Assembly: GCA_937929805.1 (NCBI GenBank)
Contig: CALFUT010000043.1
Location: forward strand, 1 to 51,142
Direction of reading: 5' to 3'
Source: an uncultured Pirellulaceae bacterium
GTDB taxonomy: Bacteria > Planctomycetota > Planctomycetia > Pirellulales > Pirellulaceae
Length of the DNA: 51,142 nt
The notes beneath the pieces are model-generated. The model was not told the DNA's origin. It did no database searches and saw only the letters and a program-made list of their open reading frames with translations. Every line of letters begins with the position of its first letter. The stretch's first letter is position 1. Shown piece after piece: positions 35,994-45,375 of this stretch. The position numbers and the translations under genes were made by a program.

Positions 35994-36449
35994 TTAGCGT
36001 TTACCAGCTTGTTGGTTTAACGCGGCATCCAGCGGGTTCAGCCTTCCCAGCGAGAGTTTGCTCTCTAAACCGGCCACTTGGCCGGCACTTTTTGATGCGT
36101 CGCTGACTTGGCTCCCCACGGAGTTCTTGTCGGACTTAGACAGATCGACTGGCAGGCTGGTCTCTTTTTGCTGCACTTCTATCGGATTCGTTGCGGGGCT
36201 CAATCCTCGCTGCTTGGCAACGACACTCATTTGCTTGGGCTTGGAAGCCGCATTTCTTCGTACGGTGTTTCCATAAAAGTGTCCCGGTCGGCTCGGTCGC
36301 TGCAAAATCGGCATCGCTCGAATCGCGGCTCGCTTTTGCGCTCCAGCACGCTGACGCCTACCATTCTCAGCGGCATCAGAAGCGCTAAGCGCGGTGCAGA
36401 AAAAAGAAGCAATCACTGCGACGAAAATCATTCGATTGCAATCGGCCAA
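35994..36449 (-). CDS. Small exported protein of unknown function
   Basis: This is a 151-residue protein. A basic N-terminus and hydrophobic stretch (MIFVAVIASFFCTALSASDA, about residues 7-26) form a signal peptide. The rest is rich in Arg, Lys, Gln and Ser, basic early and neutral later, with no recognised domain, and looks disordered. It lies between sdhB (convergent) and the FtsK gene on the same strand, whose stop codon is 98 nt upstream. It may be read through from that gene. Coding status rests on the leader and the open frame only. Confidence 0.5.
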   Translation of the reverse strand: MADCNRMIFVAVIASFFCTALSASDAAENGRRQRAGAQKRAAIRAMPILQRPSRPGHFYGNTVRRNAASKPKQMSVVAKQRGLSPATNPIEVQQKETSLPVDLSKSDKNSVGSQVSDASKSAGQVAGLESKLSLGRLNPLDAALNQQAGKR

Positions 36450-36547
36450 AACAAAATCCTCTCAGTCAAATATGGTTCGAAATTAAAAATTGGATGTGAG
36501 ACGAAACTGATGTCCCAGATCAGCAAACGATTGTCGACGGTCGAAAC

Positions 36548-39514
36548 TCAATCGACGTCTTCGTACTCTTCGTCTTCATCGTCGTCTTCGTACTCGTATT
36601 CTTCTTCGTCATCCTCGACGTCCTCGTATTCGCCGTCGTCCGCTTCGTACTCGACCTCGTATTCTTCATCCGAATCCTCGTCGGCATCTTCGTACTCGTA
36701 TTCAACTTCTTCGTCCGTGTCGTCTTCTTCAACCTCTTCGGCGTCGTCCACCAACTCTTCCGCCGGCGCGACACTGTTGGCAGCCATTTGCGTTGTCCGA
36801 GTATCCGCAAGATTCTTCAACAGACGCGACTTGGGAGAAGGCGGTGGCAACTTTTTGGGAAGTTCCGATTTTGTTTCTACCGCGTCATCGCTTTCTTCTT
36901 CATCGTCTTCTTCAAATTCTGAACCGTCTCCTCCAGTGCGGATATTCTCCCATTGGTCAGGCGTCATCATCACTTCACGAGCCTTCGCGCCATTGTACGG
37001 ACCGACGTAGCCGTCTTCCGCCATGAAGTCGATCAACCGCGCTGCACGGCCGTAGCCGATCCCCATCGCTCGCTGCAACAGCGAGCAACTTCCGCGTTGC
37101 TCATTGACCACAATCGTCACCGCTTCAGCGTAAAGCTCGTCCCGATTCTCTAACTTCTTTGGACCTGAATCGTCGCCGTCTTCGTCGTCCGACTTCACTT
37201 TCATGTTCACCAGCTCGTGAACAAAGTGCTGCTCGCCCGTGCTAACCGCATCCGTCACGCGATCAATCTCAGGATCACTGAGGTACGTCCCTTGGCCTCG
37301 CAACAACGTACTGGTTCCCGGCCACAGGAACAGCATGTCACCACAACCCAACAACTTATCAGCCCCACCCGCATCGAGAACAACTCGGCTGTCGGTTTTG
37401 GACGCCACTTGGAATGCGATCCGAGCGGGCAGGTTCGACTTGATCAAGCCCGTGATTACGTCGACGGTTGGTTTCTGCGTCGCAAGGATCAAGTGAATTC
37501 CAACCGCACGACTCTTCTGAGCCAATCGGATAATGTGGGCCTCGACTTCCTTTCCGGCCGTCATCATCAAGTCCGCCATCTCGTCGGCAACGATCACGAT
37601 GAACGGAAGGTTTCGCGGAATCGTCTGGCGTTCCTCGGCCGTTTGCGGCTTCAAGCGATCCATCAGTTCTTCTTCACCCAGCTGGTTGTAGCTGGTCACG
37701 TGCCGCACGCCGGCTTTCGCAAGCAAAGCGTATCGCTCTTCCATCTTGTCGACGGCCCATGCCAGAATCGCCTCCGCTTTCCGCATGTCGGTCACAACAG
37801 GATGCATCAAGTGTGGCAGCCGTGCGTAACCGCTCAGTTCGACCATCTTTGGGTCGATCATCAGCATGCGAACTTCGTCCGGTCGACGCGTCATCAAGAT
37901 CGAAGAAATGATTGCGTTAAGTGCAACTGATTTACCGGTACCCGTCCGACCGGCGATCAACAGGTGAGGCAGCGCGGCAAGGTCGGCCACCATTGGAGCA
38001 CCGACAGCGTCAGCTCCAAGGAACAGAGGAATCTTCATCTTGGCAATCTGCCGATCCGATTGCTCCATCACTTCGCGAAGATGAACGATCTGTCGCGTTT
38101 CGTTGGGGACTTCGACACCGACTGAGTTCTTGCCCGGAATCGGCGCCACGATCCGCACGCTGGGGACTCGCATCGCGATCGCTAGATCGTCCGACAATGC
38201 CGTGATCTTTTGCAGTCGCAAGCCTGGCGCCAATTCGATTTCGTACTGCGAGATCACGGGGCCGGTTTCGATCTCGACGACTTTCACGTCATACCCGAAC
38301 TCCTTGCACGTTTTCTCCAGCACCTCCGCTTTCCGCAACGCCTCGCGTTTCTGAGCCTCAAAAGGAACTTCGTCACCCGTGTCCAGCAAGTTCAGACTAG
38401 GCAGCTCATAATCACTCATATCCTCGGCAACCGCCGCCTCATTGAGCTGGCTAATTACCTTCTCGCGCTCAGTCGGAGGCTTGGGCTTCTTGGCAGCCGA
38501 AACCTTGAAGTGCGGCTTGGGAACGGCGTTCTCAGTTTCAGCGTCCGATGCGTCGGCTGCCGTTTCTGTTTCCACCGGAGCTAAGGCTGGAGCGACTTGC
38601 TTGGTAGCCGATTTGATCTTCAGGGTCGTTGTCGGGCGATCCTCTGCTTCAAACTCTTCTTCCGCATCGTCTTCACCGTCTTCGTATTCTTCATACTCCT
38701 CCTCAGAGTCCTCTTCCTCATCCGCTTCAGCAGCCTCGTCTTCGCTGACGACTTCATTGGCGGCTTCCGCCGAACGACGTCGGAACCGAATGGTGCGAGG
38801 AACGTCGCTTTGATCACTTTCCTCTTCATCCTCGTATTCGTACTCGTCGTCGTATTCTTCTTCGCCTTCCGCGGATCCATTGAACCACGTGACGAAGCCA
38901 TGCAAGACTCCAAACGGCAGCAGCGAGGTCGCAGCAACCATCGCGGGAGCAAACGCCATTCGCCCGGCGCGGAACACTAGGTACTCGGTCCACATCATCA
39001 AACCGGCCAGCAGGACGGCAGTTCCAATCGTCATGCTCCCCAACCAACCAAAGTTGGCCGTCAGCAGTCCTTTGCCAAGTGCACCAAGGTATCCACCGGC
39101 ACCGATCAAAGGTGTGATCGTCCAAGACGGCAGCAGCATACTGGCCATTGTCGTCAGCCCGATCAGACTCAACGCCCAACCGACCGTTTTCAACCACGGA
39201 CTGGGCGTTGCCTCGCGGCGGAACATGTTGATCACCATCGCGATCAGCCCCAGTACTGAATAATAGGCGCCGTAGCCAAGGGTGCTAAGCAGCATGTCGG
39301 CTGTCCACGCGCCGCAATATCCGCAGGCGTTGGAGACCGATTCGTTGGCCGGATAAACCAGCTGATCCGGTTGGTAGATGTTGGTCAGAACCGATGGCGC
39401 GTCAAACGCGGGATCGGCAGAATCGTAAGTGCCCAGCGAAGCAACCAAAAAGACGATCATCGCGAGCAGGCCGACCGCAACGATATCGTTTCGAATTTTG
39501 CGTGAATTAGACAT
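36548..39514 (-). CDS. ftsK: DNA translocase FtsK/SpoIIIE with acidic linker and acidic tail
   Basis: This 988-residue inner-membrane ATPase pumps DNA during chromosome segregation and dimer resolution at division. The order is: four transmembrane segments (about 1-205); a very acidic linker (about 218-300, runs of Glu, Asp and Tyr); and a RecA-type motor (from about 390). The motor has Walker A GRTGTGKS near residue 521, Walker B-type IVIVADEMADLMM, and LATQKPTVDVITGLIKSN. A gamma winged-helix domain follows (GSCSLLQRAMGIGYGRAARLIDFMAEDGYVG-type, about 835-870) that reads KOPS-like sites. The gamma domain usually ends the protein. Here a further linker (about 880-915) and an extreme acidic tail of about 70 residues (from about 918) follow, made almost only of Asp, Glu, Tyr and Val. 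The plus strand of this part shows a CTTCGT-like repetitive bias. Confidence 0.95.
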   Translation of the reverse strand: MSNSRKIRNDIVAVGLLAMIVFLVASLGTYDSADPAFDAPSVLTNIYQPDQLVYPANESVSNACGYCGAWTADMLLSTLGYGAYYSVLGLIAMVINMFRREATPSPWLKTVGWALSLIGLTTMASMLLPSWTITPLIGAGGYLGALGKGLLTANFGWLGSMTIGTAVLLAGLMMWTEYLVFRAGRMAFAPAMVAATSLLPFGVLHGFVTWFNGSAEGEEEYDDEYEYEDEEESDQSDVPRTIRFRRRSAEAANEVVSEDEAAEADEEEDSEEEYEEYEDGEDDAEEEFEAEDRPTTTLKIKSATKQVAPALAPVETETAADASDAETENAVPKPHFKVSAAKKPKPPTEREKVISQLNEAAVAEDMSDYELPSLNLLDTGDEVPFEAQKREALRKAEVLEKTCKEFGYDVKVVEIETGPVISQYEIELAPGLRLQKITALSDDLAIAMRVPSVRIVAPIPGKNSVGVEVPNETRQIVHLREVMEQSDRQIAKMKIPLFLGADAVGAPMVADLAALPHLLIAGRTGTGKSVALNAIISSILMTRRPDEVRMLMIDPKMVELSGYARLPHLMHPVVTDMRKAEAILAWAVDKMEERYALLAKAGVRHVTSYNQLGEEELMDRLKPQTAEERQTIPRNLPFIVIVADEMADLMMTAGKEVEAHIIRLAQKSRAVGIHLILATQKPTVDVITGLIKSNLPARIAFQVASKTDSRVVLDAGGADKLLGCGDMLFLWPGTSTLLRGQGTYLSDPEIDRVTDAVSTGEQHFVHELVNMKVKSDDEDGDDSGPKKLENRDELYAEAVTIVVNEQRGSCSLLQRAMGIGYGRAARLIDFMAEDGYVGPYNGAKAREVMMTPDQWENIRTGGDGSEFEEDDEEESDDAVETKSELPKKLPPPSPKSRLLKNLADTRTTQMAANSVAPAEELVDDAEEVEEDDTDEEVEYEYEDADEDSDEEYEVEYEADDGEYEDVEDDEEEYEYEDDDEDEEYEDVD
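36553..36760. repeat. Low-complexity tract encoding the acidic FtsK tail
   Basis: The plus strand here is dominated by CTTCGT, CTTCAT, TACTCG-type units, so the coding (minus) strand is purine-rich GAA/GAC/TAC codons. It is a coding low-complexity tract, not an intergenic repeat. A similar but shorter tract encodes the acidic linker near 38640-38870. Confidence 0.7.
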
Positions 39515-39930
39515 GCCGGCTGCGTTCCATTCTCGTTGTCAGTCGCGGAACACCCAATGTGCACCGCCTGCAGTCGGCGATGCCCACGCAACACCAACCT
39601 TCCGCTCGCATCCATGCCGGGAATCAGAAAACTAGGTAGGCCCCGACCAATCCATCAGCGCAGGAACCCTTAGTTCGCATCGACCCTGCTAGCATGATTC
39701 TTTCGAACGACGCCGGAGGGCGTCGCAACCGAGCCAGAACGCATCAGTCGAACGACCGCGCAAAACAGACGTCGCGCAATTTTACGCTGGCTCTTATACC
39801 ACTCGGCCAAACTTCCGAACGAAGCGAACCCAAGCCGAAAACGAGCATTCGGCAAACGTCTGACGACCCGTACAACCTTGAACGATGACCAGAAACATCG
39901 GACCGGAACGCCAGCGCAGAACCAAAGCGG
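39515..39930. other. Intergenic region between the SET-domain gene and ftsK
   Basis: About 416 nt. It should hold the ftsK promoter. A short hairpin GACGCC/GGCGTC lies at 39710-39725. A 61-codon minus-strand frame (39670-39855) has no recognisable product, so no gene is called. Confidence 0.5.
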
Positions 39931-40416
39931 TCACAAAGCGGGCGTCAATTGCTTCTTTTTGAGCAGCGGCAATTCGTCAATCGTGACCACCCAGCCTCGG
40001 CAGTTGGGTTCCCGGCACAAGCAAGGAATCGCACACGATGCGGGCCAGTTGTAATCGATCGACAACGGCTCATCCGGCTGAATATCACGTAACGCAAAAA
40101 GAAACAAACCGGTTTTGCCAAGCTGTTCATCCGTCTCCGGCTGTTCGCACAGCTCAAATTCGCAGTTGGGATTACAACTGTGGTTGATAAACCGAAACGG
40201 TGCTTCTGGCTGCAGCTGCAACTCATCGTCGAAGTCAAACGTGTACTCATCCCCCGGAGCCGAGTGAAAAGCCAGCTCGCCGGTGATCTCACCAATCATC
40301 GCAGTGGCAGGGTATCCGCGAACCGCAAACACTCCTTTGCCCATGTGAGTATCGAGCACTCGAATAAAATCAGGAGTCGGGTCGAACGGGTCGGTATTCG
40401 TGTCGTAGAGCGTCAA
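39931..40416 (-). CDS. SET domain protein, putative protein lysine methyltransferase
   Basis: This 161-residue protein consists almost only of a SET domain. The start of the fold is HMGKGVFAVRGYPATAMIGEI. The hallmark RFINHSCNPNCEF (SAM- and lysine-site knot) and the second motif DEPLSIDYNW (with the catalytic-type Tyr) are present. A Cys-rich post-SET-like end follows (CLCREPNCRGW). SET proteins transfer methyl groups from SAM to lysines, typically of histones in eukaryotes. In bacteria they are rarer and their targets mostly unknown. The gene diverges from a putative methyltransferase gene, their starts being 123 nt apart. Confidence 0.88.
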   Translation of the reverse strand: MTLYDTNTDPFDPTPDFIRVLDTHMGKGVFAVRGYPATAMIGEITGELAFHSAPGDEYTFDFDDELQLQPEAPFRFINHSCNPNCEFELCEQPETDEQLGKTGLFLFALRDIQPDEPLSIDYNWPASCAIPCLCREPNCRGWVVTIDELPLLKKKQLTPAL

Positions 40417-40539
40417 AAGATTCAGATTTCGGTTTCGTCGCGTTTGTTGTCAATGCTGCAAGGGTCGCTATAGTACATCACAACGTTTGATTTTGGACAG
40501 GCGGCCACCGTTTTGTGCTTTCTCAGTCAGGAACTTCAA

Positions 40540-41271
40540 GTGAACTCGCCATCCAATCAACGCTTCAAGTTTTTTCCGCAGCTGAATGACCTATCCAAAA
40601 ATCATTGGCTAAGTTCATCCAACTCGCTGCACTTGGAACTGACTGACATCCATTTCAAATCCGACAGCCTGCAAGACACGTTACTACGAGCGATCGCGGC
40701 CGAACGCTTGCTGCCGATCAAAGAAGTTCTGGAGACCTTCGAGTTTTTTGCTCGTATTCGCAAAGACACTAAAACCCGTTTCGTTGCCGATCTTTGCTGC
40801 GGCCACGGGCTGTTGGGAATTCTGTTTGCGATGTTTGAGCGAAAGGTCGACCGAGTCCGTTTGGTTGACAAAAAGGATCCTGAAAGCCGGCATAAGTTGC
40901 TGGCCATCGCGACACGAGTTGCGCCGTGGGTCGCTGAAAAAATTGAGCACGACACTTCCAAAATCAGCGTGGACGATGATTGGATCGAACCCGGCTGCGC
41001 GATCGTTAGTGCTCATGCGTGCGGCGTTCTTTCCGACCTATGCATCGACATTGCGATTCGCAGCGGCGGACCGGTCGCGATTCTTCCGTGCTGCTATCCG
41101 CGTTCGGCATGTCGAGCACCGCTCGCATTGCAGACAGCCTTTGGGCTGGAAGCAGCGTTCGACATCGATCGCACGTATCGACTGGAAGCCGCCAACTACC
41201 GAGTCCGCTGGGCAGAGATTCCGCCTGAAATTACGCCCATGAATCGAGTCCTGTATGCTCAGCGGAGATAG
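40540..41271 (+). CDS. Methyltransferase-like protein
   Basis: This protein has 243 residues from GTG at 40540, chosen because CAGGAA precedes it; the frame is open to a TTG at 40513. The SAM motif I is FVADLCCGHGLLGILFAM (near residue 82), followed by VRLVDKKDPESRHKL. Later come SAHACGVLSDLC and ILPCCYPRSACR. The HxCG and PCCY pair recalls the SAM-dependent families that include Trm13 and METTL25/RRNAD1-type proteins, which use such motifs. A tRNA or protein target is possible but unproven. The gene converges on secY, with a bidirectional-looking terminator 46 nt downstream. Confidence 0.7.
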   Translation: MNSPSNQRFKFFPQLNDLSKNHWLSSSNSLHLELTDIHFKSDSLQDTLLRAIAAERLLPIKEVLETFEFFARIRKDTKTRFVADLCCGHGLLGILFAMFERKVDRVRLVDKKDPESRHKLLAIATRVAPWVAEKIEHDTSKISVDDDWIEPGCAIVSAHACGVLSDLCIDIAIRSGGPVAILPCCYPRSACRAPLALQTAFGLEAAFDIDRTYRLEAANYRVRWAEIPPEITPMNRVLYAQRR

Positions 41272-41316
41272 AGAAGGCCAAGCAACGCAAACAACCTGCG
41301 TTGGCCGGCTAGACTA

Positions 41317-41350
41317 CGAAAAAACGCTCGGAACAAGAGTTCCGAGCGTT
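41317..41350 (-). terminator. Intrinsic terminator of the ribosomal protein-secY operon
   Basis: A perfect 12-bp stem (AACGCTCGGAAC at 41323-41334 and its inverse at 41339-41350) with a 4-nt loop. On the minus strand it is followed by a run of T (complement of 41319-41324). It lies 30 nt after the secY stop codon and may also stop transcription of the convergent methyltransferase-like gene, although the plus-strand T-tract is weaker. Confidence 0.9.
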
Positions 41351-41379
41351 CATGAATTTTTCAAAAGTTCACTTGCGAA

Positions 41380-42744
41380 TTACTCAAGCAGACCCGAGTA
41401 GTTTCGCATCACCAAGTGGCTGTCGATTTTCTGCACTAGATCGAAGGCGACACTGACTGCGATTAGCAGGCCGGTACCGCCGTAGAAACTGGCGACCATG
41501 AAACTAACGCCCAAAGTCTCCGAAATGATTGTTGGAACAATCGCGATCAACGCCAAGAAACCGGCACCGACGTAGGTGATCCGAGTGATGACCTTTTCCA
41601 AGTAGTCTTCTGTTCGACGGCCCGGTCGGTAACCCGGGATGAATGTTCCCGCGTCTTTCATGTTGTCCGAAATCTCTTTCGGGTTGAACGTGATCGCGGT
41701 CCAGAAGTAGCAGAAGAAGTAAATCAATCCGATGTAGATCAGGTTGTAGATAATCGAGGTCGGCATTTGCAAAATGTTACCGATACTCTCGATCATGCGA
41801 CCGAACCAGTTGCCACTAATCTTGGAACCCAACCAAGCCATGACAAACGGCGGGATCATCAGCAAACTTTGTGCGAAGATAATCGGCATCACACCGGCTT
41901 GGTTGACTCGAAGAGGCATGTACTGACGCGTTCCGCCGTACACCTTGCGGCCGCGAACGTGCTTGGCACTTTGAGTCGGAATTCGTCGCTGGCCAAGCGT
42001 GATAAATACCACACCAACCACGACTCCAACAAACATCATTCCCAGCAGCAACATTTTCTCTATGCCAACGCCGCCCGAGCCAAATCCAGTCAACTCAAAT
42101 TCAGCGTTGCTCATCAGGTCGAACAACGCACCGGGCATCATCGCGACGATACCCGCCATGATCAACAAACTGATTCCGTTGCCGATTCCGTATTCGTCAA
42201 TCTGCTCACCCAGCCACATCAGAAAGACGCTGCCGGATGTCATGATCATAATTGAGACCAGTTGCCAAAAGTAAGTCAAGTTGCCGGTGTCGGGATTTTC
42301 AAACCGCGACGCTGTCATGTCCTGAGCCATGATGTAGTACCACAGGAAGCCGGTACTTTGGACCAAACACAATGCAACCGTCAGGTAGCGAGTGTACTCG
42401 GTGATTTTCTTTCGTCCGGCTTCGCCTTCTTTACGCAGTGCGTCAAGTGGTTCGTAGGCGTAGCCCAGCAACTGCAGAATAATCGACGCCGAAATGTACG
42501 GCATGATGCCCAGACCGAAGATGGTCGCCTGATTCAATTGGCTGCCGCTGAAAACGGAAACCTTTGACAGGAACTTTGACAGGTTGCCGCTCATGTTTTG
42601 AGCGAACTCAGCCATCAACTGCTGGTCGACAACCGGAAGCGCGATCTGGTAACCAATTCGATAAACGGCTAACAAAAACAGCGTCAACAAGATTTTTTGA
42701 CGCAATTCTGGGATCGCAAAGCTGGCTCGCAGTTTTTCTAACAT
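41380..42744 (-). CDS. secY: Preprotein translocase subunit SecY
   Basis: SecY is the channel of the Sec translocon, moving proteins across or into the inner membrane with SecE, SecG and SecA. At 454 residues with about ten transmembrane segments it has normal length. The first segment region (ELRQKILLTLFLLAVYRIGY), the plug region, the loop motif LGQRRIPTQSAKHVRGR and the C-terminal part (FVALIA-type helices; FMVASFYGGTGLLIAVSVAFD) are recognisable. It is the last gene of the operon; adk, map and infA, which often follow, are absent here, and map lies about 30 kb away. Confidence 0.96.
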   Translation of the reverse strand: MLEKLRASFAIPELRQKILLTLFLLAVYRIGYQIALPVVDQQLMAEFAQNMSGNLSKFLSKVSVFSGSQLNQATIFGLGIMPYISASIILQLLGYAYEPLDALRKEGEAGRKKITEYTRYLTVALCLVQSTGFLWYYIMAQDMTASRFENPDTGNLTYFWQLVSIMIMTSGSVFLMWLGEQIDEYGIGNGISLLIMAGIVAMMPGALFDLMSNAEFELTGFGSGGVGIEKMLLLGMMFVGVVVGVVFITLGQRRIPTQSAKHVRGRKVYGGTRQYMPLRVNQAGVMPIIFAQSLLMIPPFVMAWLGSKISGNWFGRMIESIGNILQMPTSIIYNLIYIGLIYFFCYFWTAITFNPKEISDNMKDAGTFIPGYRPGRRTEDYLEKVITRITYVGAGFLALIAIVPTIISETLGVSFMVASFYGGTGLLIAVSVAFDLVQKIDSHLVMRNYSGLLE

Positions 42745-43042
42745 GGCTCAGTATTTTCCTGTTCGAACGGCGACTATCAGTCGAAGCCGTCGGGTCATTG
42801 GGCTGCCGCTTGGCAGCGTATTTTCAGGTGCAAATTGTGAATTGAAACGCTGATTGAAGCAATAGTGGTTCGCGGTCGGCTGGCATTTCTTGAACCATAA
42901 ATGCAAACAGCCGGCTCAAGGCCGACTGTGCTCACTTGTGGAATCAAGCTTCGAAATCAAGTTGCAAGTTCTCGCGGGGCAGTTTTGAACCGCCCGGTTG
43001 ATTCAGTTGCAAGTGAGAAACCTGCACACCTCCGGCTATCGC
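42745..43042. other. Intergenic spacer between rplO and secY with a hairpin
   Basis: About 298 nt, unusually long inside this operon. A hairpin is formed by GTCGGCTGGCATTT (42875-42888) with AAATGC...CAGCCGGC (42899-42915), with a 3-nt bulge. No gene was recognised. It may influence the relative expression of secY. Confidence 0.55.
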
Positions 43043-43531
43043 CTAGCTTGCTGATTTTTGCTTGTTTTTGACAACAGGGGCAACATGAGCAAGTTCGACA
43101 CACTTACCGCCAGCCTTCTCGATTTTCTCGCGAGCCGACTTGCTGAATCTATGAGCCGAAACAGTCAACTTTTTCTTCAGTTCGCCGTTTCCGAGCACTT
43201 TCAGCACGTCGTAACGGTAATTGGCCAGAGCACGACCTTTGAGCGTTTCCGGAGTCACTTCTGCTCCCGCGTCAAAGTTGTCTTCCAGTTCACCCACGTT
43301 TACTTCACCGACCTTCAGCGCGAACTTGTTGTTAAAGCCTCGCTTTGGGATCCGGCGAATCATGGGCATGGCTCCACCCTGAAACGTCGGGTGCTGGCTA
43401 TGTCCGGCGCGTGAGCGTTGACCCTTGTGGCCGCGACCGGAAGTTTTTCCAAGCCCCGATCCGGTACCGCGACCAAGTCGCTTACGCTTTTTGAATTTCT
43501 GGATGCCCTCGTGGACGTCGTTAATAATCAC
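43043..43531 (-). CDS. rplO: Ribosomal protein L15
   Basis: This is a 162-residue large-subunit protein, slightly longer than in E. coli (144). The family start is seen ([25 protein letters not shown]), followed by [17 protein letters not shown]. The C-terminal [12 protein letters not shown] fits the conserved globular end. The ATG overlaps the rpsE stop codon by 4 nt (ATGA), so translation is coupled. rpmD (L30), often found between rpsE and rplO, is absent. Confidence 0.97.
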   Translation of the reverse strand: MIINDVHEGIQKFKKRKRLGRGTGSGLGKTSGRGHKGQRSRAGHSQHPTFQGGAMPMIRRIPKRGFNNKFALKVGEVNVGELEDNFDAGAEVTPETLKGRALANYRYDVLKVLGNGELKKKLTVSAHRFSKSAREKIEKAGGKCVELAHVAPVVKNKQKSAS

Positions 43532-44040
43532 AGCTGGACTCCTCGCAGACGCTCAACGTCTTCTTTGGTTCGCACACTTCGCAGCGCCTCGATGGTGGCT
43601 TTCACCAACGTCACCGGGTTATTGCTGCCGAAACTCTTTGTCAAAATGTTCTTCACACCAGCGGCTTCACAAACGGCACGAACCGCTGAACCCGCGATGA
43701 TTCCAGTACCGGGACCTGCTGGGAGGAGGACAACTCGAGCCGCACCGAAGCGACCATCGACTCGGTGAGGAAGTGCTCCGTCGACCATGGGCACTTGGAC
43801 CATGGTCCGCATCGCCTGCTTGTTCGCCTTTTCGACGCTTGGGCCGACTTCGTTTGCTTTTCCGTAGCCCCAGCCAACTTTGCCTTTGCCGTCACCGCAA
43901 ACGACCATCGCAGCAAAACTGAATCGTCGACCACCTTTGACCACTGCGGAACATCGCTTGATCTTAACGGTACGTTCGACGATGCCAGAATCCTCGCGCT
44001 GCTCTTTTTTACGCGAATTGTTTCGTCCGGATTTTGCCAT
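43528..44040 (-). CDS. rpsE: Ribosomal protein S5
   Basis: This is a 170-residue small-subunit protein. It helps form the mRNA entry site and is involved in translational accuracy. The start of the family domain is [23 protein letters not shown]-like, and [19 protein letters not shown] and [20 protein letters not shown] are clear. The stop codon overlaps the rplO start. L18 lies 108 nt upstream in the operon. Confidence 0.97.
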   Translation of the reverse strand: MAKSGRNNSRKKEQREDSGIVERTVKIKRCSAVVKGGRRFSFAAMVVCGDGKGKVGWGYGKANEVGPSVEKANKQAMRTMVQVPMVDGALPHRVDGRFGAARVVLLPAGPGTGIIAGSAVRAVCEAAGVKNILTKSFGSNNPVTLVKATIEALRSVRTKEDVERLRGVQL

Positions 44041-44148
44041 GGTATTCTCGGTTTAAGGGGCGGCTTTCGGCTCCGCCAGATCTTCGAATGAAAATGTCTT
44101 TTAAGTGAGTTATTCGGTACGCTTCTTACACCAAGCCGCCGAGTTCGA

Positions 44149-44517
44149 TCAAAACTCCAAACCACCTTCGCGAGCCGCGTTGGCCAGTTCTGCCACGCGA
44201 CCGTGGAACTTATAGCTGCCTCGATCGAAACGAATCTGATTGACACCAGCCGCTTTGGCTCGTTCGGCAATCGCTTCGCCGACGATTTTTGCGGCTTCGA
44301 CGTTGCCGCCATACGTGATCTTGGAAGCCAACGCTTTGTCACGCGTGCTGGCCGACGCAATTGTCTTGCCCGCCTCATCATCGATCAACTGGCAGTACAA
44401 ATGCTTGTTACTGCGGTTGATACTCAGACGTGGACGTGCCGCATCGCCGCGCACTTTCTTTCGAACGCGGTTAGTACGTCGCCAACGCTGCTTATTAGTT
44501 GTCTTTTGTTGTCTCAC
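44149..44517 (-). CDS. rplR: Ribosomal protein L18
   Basis: This is a 122-residue protein that binds 5S rRNA in the large subunit. The basic N-terminus ([20 protein letters not shown]), [17 protein letters not shown] and the C-terminal [20 protein letters not shown]-type block are diagnostic. The start codon is GTG (44515-44517). The 237-nt space before it (44518-44754) in the operon is long and shows no recognised gene. Confidence 0.97.
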   Translation of the reverse strand: MRQQKTTNKQRWRRTNRVRKKVRGDAARPRLSINRSNKHLYCQLIDDEAGKTIASASTRDKALASKITYGGNVEAAKIVGEAIAERAKAAGVNQIRFDRGSYKFHGRVAELANAAREGGLEF

Positions 44518-44754
44518 CGCACTGTCTCGCTATCTTGTTTTAGTTGACCAGACTCCGTCTGATCAGGGTTGTCGGGTTAGGCCTTGCACTGAAATTTCTA
44601 TTCCCGCAAGGACTCCGGCAACTTGTTTTATTGATCGTGCTTTGTTGCCCTTGCACGCTTGTCGCGATCTGGTGGTACACCGCGAGGCTGATCTCTGATT
44701 TTCTTACAATTACTTCTTCAAGTCCGACGGTGTGACCAATCACACCCTGCCGAA

Positions 44755-45300
44755 CTATGACGTGGCCGATTTACCCGGCTTGATTTTCACTTGTTCGCCC
44801 ACGTAGCGAATCCCTTTACCTTTGTACGGCTCTGGCTTCCGCAACGCTCGAACCTCAGCCGCAAACTGGCCGACTTTCTGCTTGTCGCATCCCTTCACGT
44901 CGATGTGAGTCTGATCAGGGCAGGTGACTTCCAAACCTTCTGGAATGTCCTTTTTCAGTTCGTTCGCCAACCCAACACGCAAGGAAAGTGTTTTCCCCTT
45001 CAGGCTGCAAACGTAACCAACGCCTTGTAGTTCCAGCTTTTGCTCGTAGCCGTCCTTGACGCCAATGATCATGTTGTTGACCAAAGCACGTGTCAGGCCG
45101 TGAAATGCTCGGCTGTTACGATCGTCCTTGTGACGTGAGACGTTGACGGTCTTCGCGTCTTCATCAACCTTAACGATCACCTCAGGACGATGCTCAAAAC
45201 TGAGCTTTCCTTTTGGGCCTTCGATGTTAACGCTGCCGTTGGCCACGGCGACTTTGACGCCGTCGACAATCGGGACTGGTTTGTTGCCAATTCGTGACAT
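44755..45300 (-). CDS. rplF: Ribosomal protein L6
   Basis: This is a 181-residue large-subunit protein near the factor-binding site. It shows the start MSRIGNKPVPI, the two related alpha/beta domains, GPKGKLSFEH, and the C-terminal signature KPEPYKGKGIRYVGE. It is of normal length. rpsH lies 75 nt upstream. Confidence 0.97.
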   Translation of the reverse strand: MSRIGNKPVPIVDGVKVAVANGSVNIEGPKGKLSFEHRPEVIVKVDEDAKTVNVSRHKDDRNSRAFHGLTRALVNNMIIGVKDGYEQKLELQGVGYVCSLKGKTLSLRVGLANELKKDIPEGLEVTCPDQTHIDVKGCDKQKVGQFAAEVRALRKPEPYKGKGIRYVGEQVKIKPGKSATS

Positions 45301-45375
45301 GACTTATTCCAAATATCTCTTATCAGCACGTGAGAGTTGAACGCCTGATTTCAGTCGCTCACTTCCAAACGTGAC

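Noticed and set aside
36108-37010. Plus-strand open frame encoding a Ser-rich protein opposite the end of ftsK
   Set aside because: It is the antisense reading of the acidic-tail tract; the poly-Ser comes from the CTTCGT bias. No leader or start signal.
39670-39855. 61-codon minus-strand frame before ftsK
   Set aside because: Short, without recognisable features; could not be separated from chance.
44540-44743. Small frames in the rplR-rplF spacer
   Set aside because: Neither strand gives a product resembling a ribosomal or other known protein.
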